Assembly (NCBI GenBank): GCA_023443925.1
Contig: JAEZSL010000097.1
Location: 1 to 6,427 of the forward strand
Source: Bacillota bacterium
GTDB lineage: Bacteria > Bacillota_A > Clostridia > Lachnospirales > Lachnospiraceae
DNA: 6,427 nt
Direction of reading: 5' to 3'
The notes beneath the pieces were generated by a model that did no database searches, was not told where the DNA came from, and saw nothing but the letters and a program-made list of their open reading frames with translations. Below, in pieces: positions 2,848-6,427 of this stretch (positions within the stretch are counted from its first letter, which is position 1; each line of letters starts with the position of its first letter). Made by a program: the position numbers and the translations under genes.

Positions 2848-5145
2848 ATGAAAGAATTGAATATGAGAAAATTTTTGGTTAATTTGCTGGGGGTAGTCAT
2901 GGCACGGGCTGTCTTTGCAGGAATGAATCCGATTGCAATCGGATATTTTGCAGCGGTTTACCTGGAGAGAAAGGGAAGGCTTACTATAATGCTTACGGTC
3001 CTTTTAGGCATGCTCACCGTACTTCCTGTAGTTGATATAGCTAAATATGCAATTGTAATGCTGGTAATATCCATTATAACCGCATTATTGGAATACAATA
3101 ATAAAAGAGTGACCGTGCTGACACTGGGCACGCTGGCTGGTGCCGTAACGGCCGCCATTACCATAGCAGGTGGTTTGATGTATGAAAATCCCATATATTA
3201 TATATTAACCGGAGTTGGTGAAGGGATTGCAATCTTTGCCGTAAGCTTTGTCTTCCGGAGAGGTATTGAGCCTTTTCTGCATGGAGTCAGAGGACAAGCT
3301 CTTGATAATGAACAAATTATCAGTATTGCGGTTATGCTGGCATTGTTTATTTATGGATTACCGGATTTTTCAGCCTTGGGGTTTTCCCTGACCATGACGG
3401 TATCCTTGTTTAGTATTTTATTTACCGGGTATAAGTATGGTGCGGGCTATGGTGCCCTAGCAGGGGCGGCCTGCGGGATTATAATGGCATTAAAGACCGG
3501 ACAGATAAACCAGATCGGATTTTTATGCATGTTAGGAATTGTGGCAGGAACCTTCCGGGAGCTGGGCAGGCTGGTAAGCCTGTTAATGTATTCGGCCGGG
3601 GTTATTATTCTGGGTGAATTATATAAGAATTCCCAGCTGGGTTTATCCGGTGTAGGTGCTCTGGTTTCCTGTGCCGTTTTGTTCCTGCTGCTTCCCAAAA
3701 CCGTTATATTCCGGGTTAATTCCAGTGATGAGGAGGGCAAGGAGGATATTTTTATAAAGCAGAATATACAAAATGTAACCAGGGGGAAATTAAGGGACTT
3801 CTCCGAGTCTTTCCACAGTCTTTCCAATACTTTTTCGTCGATTTCGGAAAAAAAGATGTCTTTAAGCAAACAGGACAAAAGTGAAATCTTTGACGAGGTA
3901 TCGGAACACCTTTGCAAGGACTGTTCCAACTGCAATACCTGCTGGAAAAGCTATTTTTATGAAACCTATCAAGGCGCTTATCATATCCTGGATGTAGTTG
4001 AAAAAAACGGAACCATAGCCCTAAGTGAAGTTCCGGTCGAATTTGCCGGCCGGTGTATATTCCTGGATAGTTTTCTGGCTGAAACAAAAAGGGTATTTGA
4101 GGTGGCAAAATTAAATTTATCCTGGTATAACCGGATGGCGGAGAGCAGGGAGGCCATTGCCGGCCAGTTATCCGAGGTGGCGAATATCATTGATGACTTT
4201 TCCCTGGATTTATATAAAACCGCTAAAACCCCGGAAGCCAGCCGAAATAAATTAATCTATCATTTAAAGTCAAATCACATTGTGGTTGACCGCATTGCCG
4301 TATTCGAAAAAAGAAACGGTAAGCAGGAAGTTTACATGACGGCCAGGACGGAGAGGGGACGTTGCATTACCACCAAGGAAGCGGCGGGCTTAATCAGTGA
4401 GGTGTTCGATAAGCGGATGCGTCCTTCGGAAAGCTGTAAAAATGTCATAACCAGGGATTATGAAACCTTTGTCTTTGTGGAAGATGCCATTTATACCGTA
4501 TATACCGGCATGAGCAAAATGACAAAAGAAGGCGGCAGAATCTCCGGGGATAATTATTCTTTTATTCATCCTGATCCGGGGACGGTGGTTATGACCCTGT
4601 CCGACGGTATGGGTACCGGTGAGACAGCCTGCGAAGAAAGCGAATCGGTAGTAGAACTGCTGGAACAGTTTATGGAAGCCGGTTTTCGCAAGGAGTCTGC
4701 CATAAAGCTGATCAATTCCATATTAGTGCTAAGATCAGAGGAACAGAAGACCTTCTCCACTATTGATATGAGTGTTATCAACCTGTATTCAGGCATTTGT
4801 GATATTATAAAGATAGGAGCCTCCACTACATTTATTAAAAGAGAGGATCATGTGGAAACCGTTACGTCGGCTACTCTGCCGGTTGGGGTTTTAAACCAGG
4901 TGGACTATGATGTGGTAACGAAGAAGCTCCAGGACGGAAATTTTGTTATTATGGTAACGGACGGAGTAATTGACTGTATTCCCGGGATTGAAAAAGAAAA
5001 ATTTGTGGAAGAATTTATATTGGACTTGAAAATGAATAATCCCCAGGAAATTGCCAATGCTGTTTTAAATCAGGCACTGGAATTAAACGGCTGGGTTCCC
5101 AAAGACGATATGACCGTGCTGGTAGCGGGCTTTTGGAGCAAGTAG
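2848..5145 (+). CDS. spoIIE: Stage II sporulation protein E, PP2C-type serine phosphatase
   Basis: A 765-residue protein with the SpoIIE layout (827 residues in Bacillus subtilis). Residues about 8-283 form a chain of roughly ten membrane helices. A central cytoplasmic region (about 290-560) follows, then a C-terminal PP2C/SpoIIE phosphatase domain (about 575-763). Metal-binding aspartates are visible in the expected motifs: SDGMGTG (D586), TDGV (D705) and KDDMT (D753, D754). SpoIIE dephosphorylates the anti-anti-sigma factor SpoIIAA, which frees sigma-F in the forespore. It also associates with FtsZ and helps place the polar septum. The central part carries a CxxCxxCxxC cluster (C356, C359, C362, C365). 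The ATG at 2848 is 13 bases after AGGAGGG, rather far; the next ATG at 2863 is further still, so 2848 is preferred. It appears to be a single-gene sporulation unit with its own promoter. Confidence 0.97.
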   Translation: MKELNMRKFLVNLLGVVMARAVFAGMNPIAIGYFAAVYLERKGRLTIMLTVLLGMLTVLPVVDIAKYAIVMLVISIITALLEYNNKRVTVLTLGTLAGAVTAAITIAGGLMYENPIYYILTGVGEGIAIFAVSFVFRRGIEPFLHGVRGQALDNEQIISIAVMLALFIYGLPDFSALGFSLTMTVSLFSILFTGYKYGAGYGALAGAACGIIMALKTGQINQIGFLCMLGIVAGTFRELGRLVSLLMYSAGVIILGELYKNSQLGLSGVGALVSCAVLFLLLPKTVIFRVNSSDEEGKEDIFIKQNIQNVTRGKLRDFSESFHSLSNTFSSISEKKMSLSKQDKSEIFDEVSEHLCKDCSNCNTCWKSYFYETYQGAYHILDVVEKNGTIALSEVPVEFAGRCIFLDSFLAETKRVFEVAKLNLSWYNRMAESREAIAGQLSEVANIIDDFSLDLYKTAKTPEASRNKLIYHLKSNHIVVDRIAVFEKRNGKQEVYMTARTERGRCITTKEAAGLISEVFDKRMRPSESCKNVITRDYETFVFVEDAIYTVYTGMSKMTKEGGRISGDNYSFIHPDPGTVVMTLSDGMGTGETACEESESVVELLEQFMEAGFRKESAIKLINSILVLRSEEQKTFSTIDMSVINLYSGICDIIKIGASTTFIKREDHVETVTSATLPVGVLNQVDYDVVTKKLQDGNFVIMVTDGVIDCIPGIEKEKFVEEFILDLKMNNPQEIANAVLNQALELNGWVPKDDMTVLVAGFWSK

Positions 5146-5174
5146 TTGAAATTTATGTTAGTTAGAGGTAAAAT
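5146..5174 (+). promoter_or_regulatory. Probable sigma-A promoter of tilS
   Basis: TTGAAA at 5146-5151, directly after the spoIIE stop codon, and TAAAAT at 5169-5174 have a 17-bp spacer. The same hexamers and spacing occur ahead of divIC. tilS is a housekeeping, usually essential gene, so a promoter independent of spoIIE is expected here. GGTAAAATA (5167-5175) can pair with TATTTACC (5201-5208) with one bulged A, but only in transcripts reading through from spoIIE. Confidence 0.5.
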
Positions 5175-5220
5175 AGTTAAAAATATACTTATACGATTCA
5201 TATTTACCCCAGGAGCCAGA

Positions 5221-6427
5221 ATGTTAAATACAGTCAAGAATTTCATAACGAAACATAATATGATACAAAAGGGAGACAGAATTGTTGTTGGTGTTTCCGG
5301 TGGAGCCGACTCTGTCTGCCTTTTCCATGTGCTTCTTAAGCTGGCGCCTGTTTATGGTCTTACGCTTTTTGCCGTTCATGTCAATCATGGTATACGGGGA
5401 GAAGAAGCAGATGAAGATGAGGCCTATGTTAAAAAGCTTTGTTCAGAATATCAGGTTTCTTTTACCGCAGTAAAAGCAGATGTGAGGGCCCTTGCGGCTA
5501 AGGAAGGGCTGTCGGAGGAAGAAGCGGGCAGAAAAGTGCGGTACGAGGCATTTTATCATAGTTTTACCAAAAATAAGTGTAATAAAATTGCAATTGCACA
5601 TAATAGAAATGATAATGCCGAAACGATACTTTTTCATCTGTTCCGGGGAAGCGGGATAAAAGGGCTGACCGGAATTCCACCTGTCAGGGATGTGATAATC
5701 CGTCCGTTACTTAATACGGGCAGGGATGAAATCGAAGCCTATTTAAAGGAAAACGGCATCGGCTATCAGACCGATGGAACCAATCTGACCCAGGATTACA
5801 GCCGTAATAAAATACGCCATCAAATCATAAGCTTTGCCAAGGAGGAAATTAATACCGCAGCCATTGAACATATTGTCAGTGCTTCCAATAAGCTGGCGGA
5901 GATTGATCATTATCTGGATAAAAAGATAGAAGCCGCCTATAACGAAGCAGTAATATACCTTGAAACAAAAAAAGCTTATGAAATTGATTTGGAAAGCTTG
6001 AGGAAGGAAGACCCTGTAATACAAAAAGGAATTGTAAGAAGTATTTTTAAACAGCTTGCCAGCCAGCTGAAGGATCTGGATTCGCTTCATGTGGAACTGG
6101 TTTTAGATTTAATAAATAAACAGTCCGGTAAAGTCTTAAATCTGCCCTATGGTATAATTGCACAAAGAGGTTACCACTCCATAATTTTAAAAACAGTACC
6201 GGATCAAAAAGACAGGGAGCCGCAGGCTGATAAAGAGGCAGCTGCAAGCCTGCCGGAACTAAAACTTCCGGTTCCGGGGGTTATTTGTGTACCCTGGTCA
6301 AATCAAATCCTGCACACTAAATTAATAAATTATAAAAAAAGTATGATAATTCCGAGAAATGGGTGTACGAAATGGTTTGACTATGATAAAATAAAAAATA
6401 CTGTTTTAATCAGAACCAGAAAAGAAG
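5221..6427 (+). CDS. tilS: tRNA(Ile)-lysidine synthetase TilS, 3' end outside window
   Basis: An open frame of 402 codons runs off the right edge. The N-terminal PP-loop ATPase domain (about 1-215) shows IVVGVSGGADSVC with the P-loop SGGADS at residues 26-31, AVHVNHGIRGEEADEDE from residue 51, the AHNRNDNAETILFHLFRGSG block, and YSRNKIRH ending at H200. The C-terminal domain begins near the window end (FDYDKIKNTVLIRTRK). TilS uses ATP and lysine to convert C34 of tRNA-Ile(CAU) to lysidine, switching its decoding from AUG to AUA and its charging from Met to Ile. Family length is about 460-475 residues, so roughly 60-70 residues are missing. The ATG at 5221 follows AGGAG (5211-5215) by five bases. 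Its place after spoIIE is conserved in Clostridia and Bacilli; hpt and ftsH commonly follow. Confidence 0.96.
   Translation, partial: MLNTVKNFITKHNMIQKGDRIVVGVSGGADSVCLFHVLLKLAPVYGLTLFAVHVNHGIRGEEADEDEAYVKKLCSEYQVSFTAVKADVRALAAKEGLSEEEAGRKVRYEAFYHSFTKNKCNKIAIAHNRNDNAETILFHLFRGSGIKGLTGIPPVRDVIIRPLLNTGRDEIEAYLKENGIGYQTDGTNLTQDYSRNKIRHQIISFAKEEINTAAIEHIVSASNKLAEIDHYLDKKIEAAYNEAVIYLETKKAYEIDLESLRKEDPVIQKGIVRSIFKQLASQLKDLDSLHVELVLDLINKQSGKVLNLPYGIIAQRGYHSIILKTVPDQKDREPQADKEAAASLPELKLPVPGVICVPWSNQILHTKLINYKKSMIIPRNGCTKWFDYDKIKNTVLIRTRKE

Noticed and set aside
3447..4190. Several minus-strand frames of 69-162 codons inside spoIIE
   Set aside because: They are antisense shadows of a well-supported long gene with intact catalytic motifs.

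Overview
The window looks like chromosome from an anaerobic, endospore-forming Firmicute of the Clostridia, most likely a Lachnospiraceae-type organism. Evidence: moderate-to-low GC, strong AGGAGG ribosome-binding sites, a TTG start codon, sigma-A-like promoters, and a conserved sporulation/cell-division gene order (S4 protein rqcP/yabO - yabP - yabQ - divIC - spoIIE - tilS). All protein genes and the one tRNA are on the + strand. Species cannot be named from the sequence alone.

Layout. Positions 1-91 hold most of a long imperfect inverted repeat that continues, or starts, at the left window edge. After a possible promoter comes rqcP (247-486), the small ribosome-associated S4 protein of the RqcH rescue pathway. 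Then come yabP (598-885) and yabQ (906-1406), two sporulation genes read as a pair. divIC (1500-1808) encodes the bitopic septum-formation protein and has its own likely vegetative promoter inside the end of yabQ. An elongator tRNA-Met(CAT) gene (1930-2003) has a perfect-consensus promoter and a strong intrinsic terminator. About 750 bases without a credible gene follow (2099-2847). They hold several hairpins of unknown meaning and, at the right end, a candidate Spo0A-controlled spoIIE promoter. spoIIE (2848-5145) encodes the membrane-anchored PP2C phosphatase that switches on sigma-F. tilS (5221 to the window end, incomplete) encodes tRNA-Ile lysidine synthetase.

How the genes work together. 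The locus interleaves housekeeping genes (rqcP, divIC, tRNA-Met, tilS) with sporulation genes (yabP, yabQ, spoIIE). The regulatory signals match this: sigma-A-like promoters precede divIC, the tRNA and tilS, while the sporulation genes carry signals suggesting developmental control. SpoIIE has the expected 21-bp-spaced promoter with flanking Spo0A-box-like sites. The yabP ribosome-binding site is buried in an 18-bp potential RNA hairpin whose left arm would be missing from a transcript starting at a proposed local sporulation promoter.

No mobile element gene, CRISPR array, defence system or novel protein system is visible. The protein genes are familiar. The less ordinary content is regulatory and structural: the yabP hairpin, the long repeat at the left edge, the structured 750-base gap, and a CxxCxxCxxC cluster in SpoIIE.
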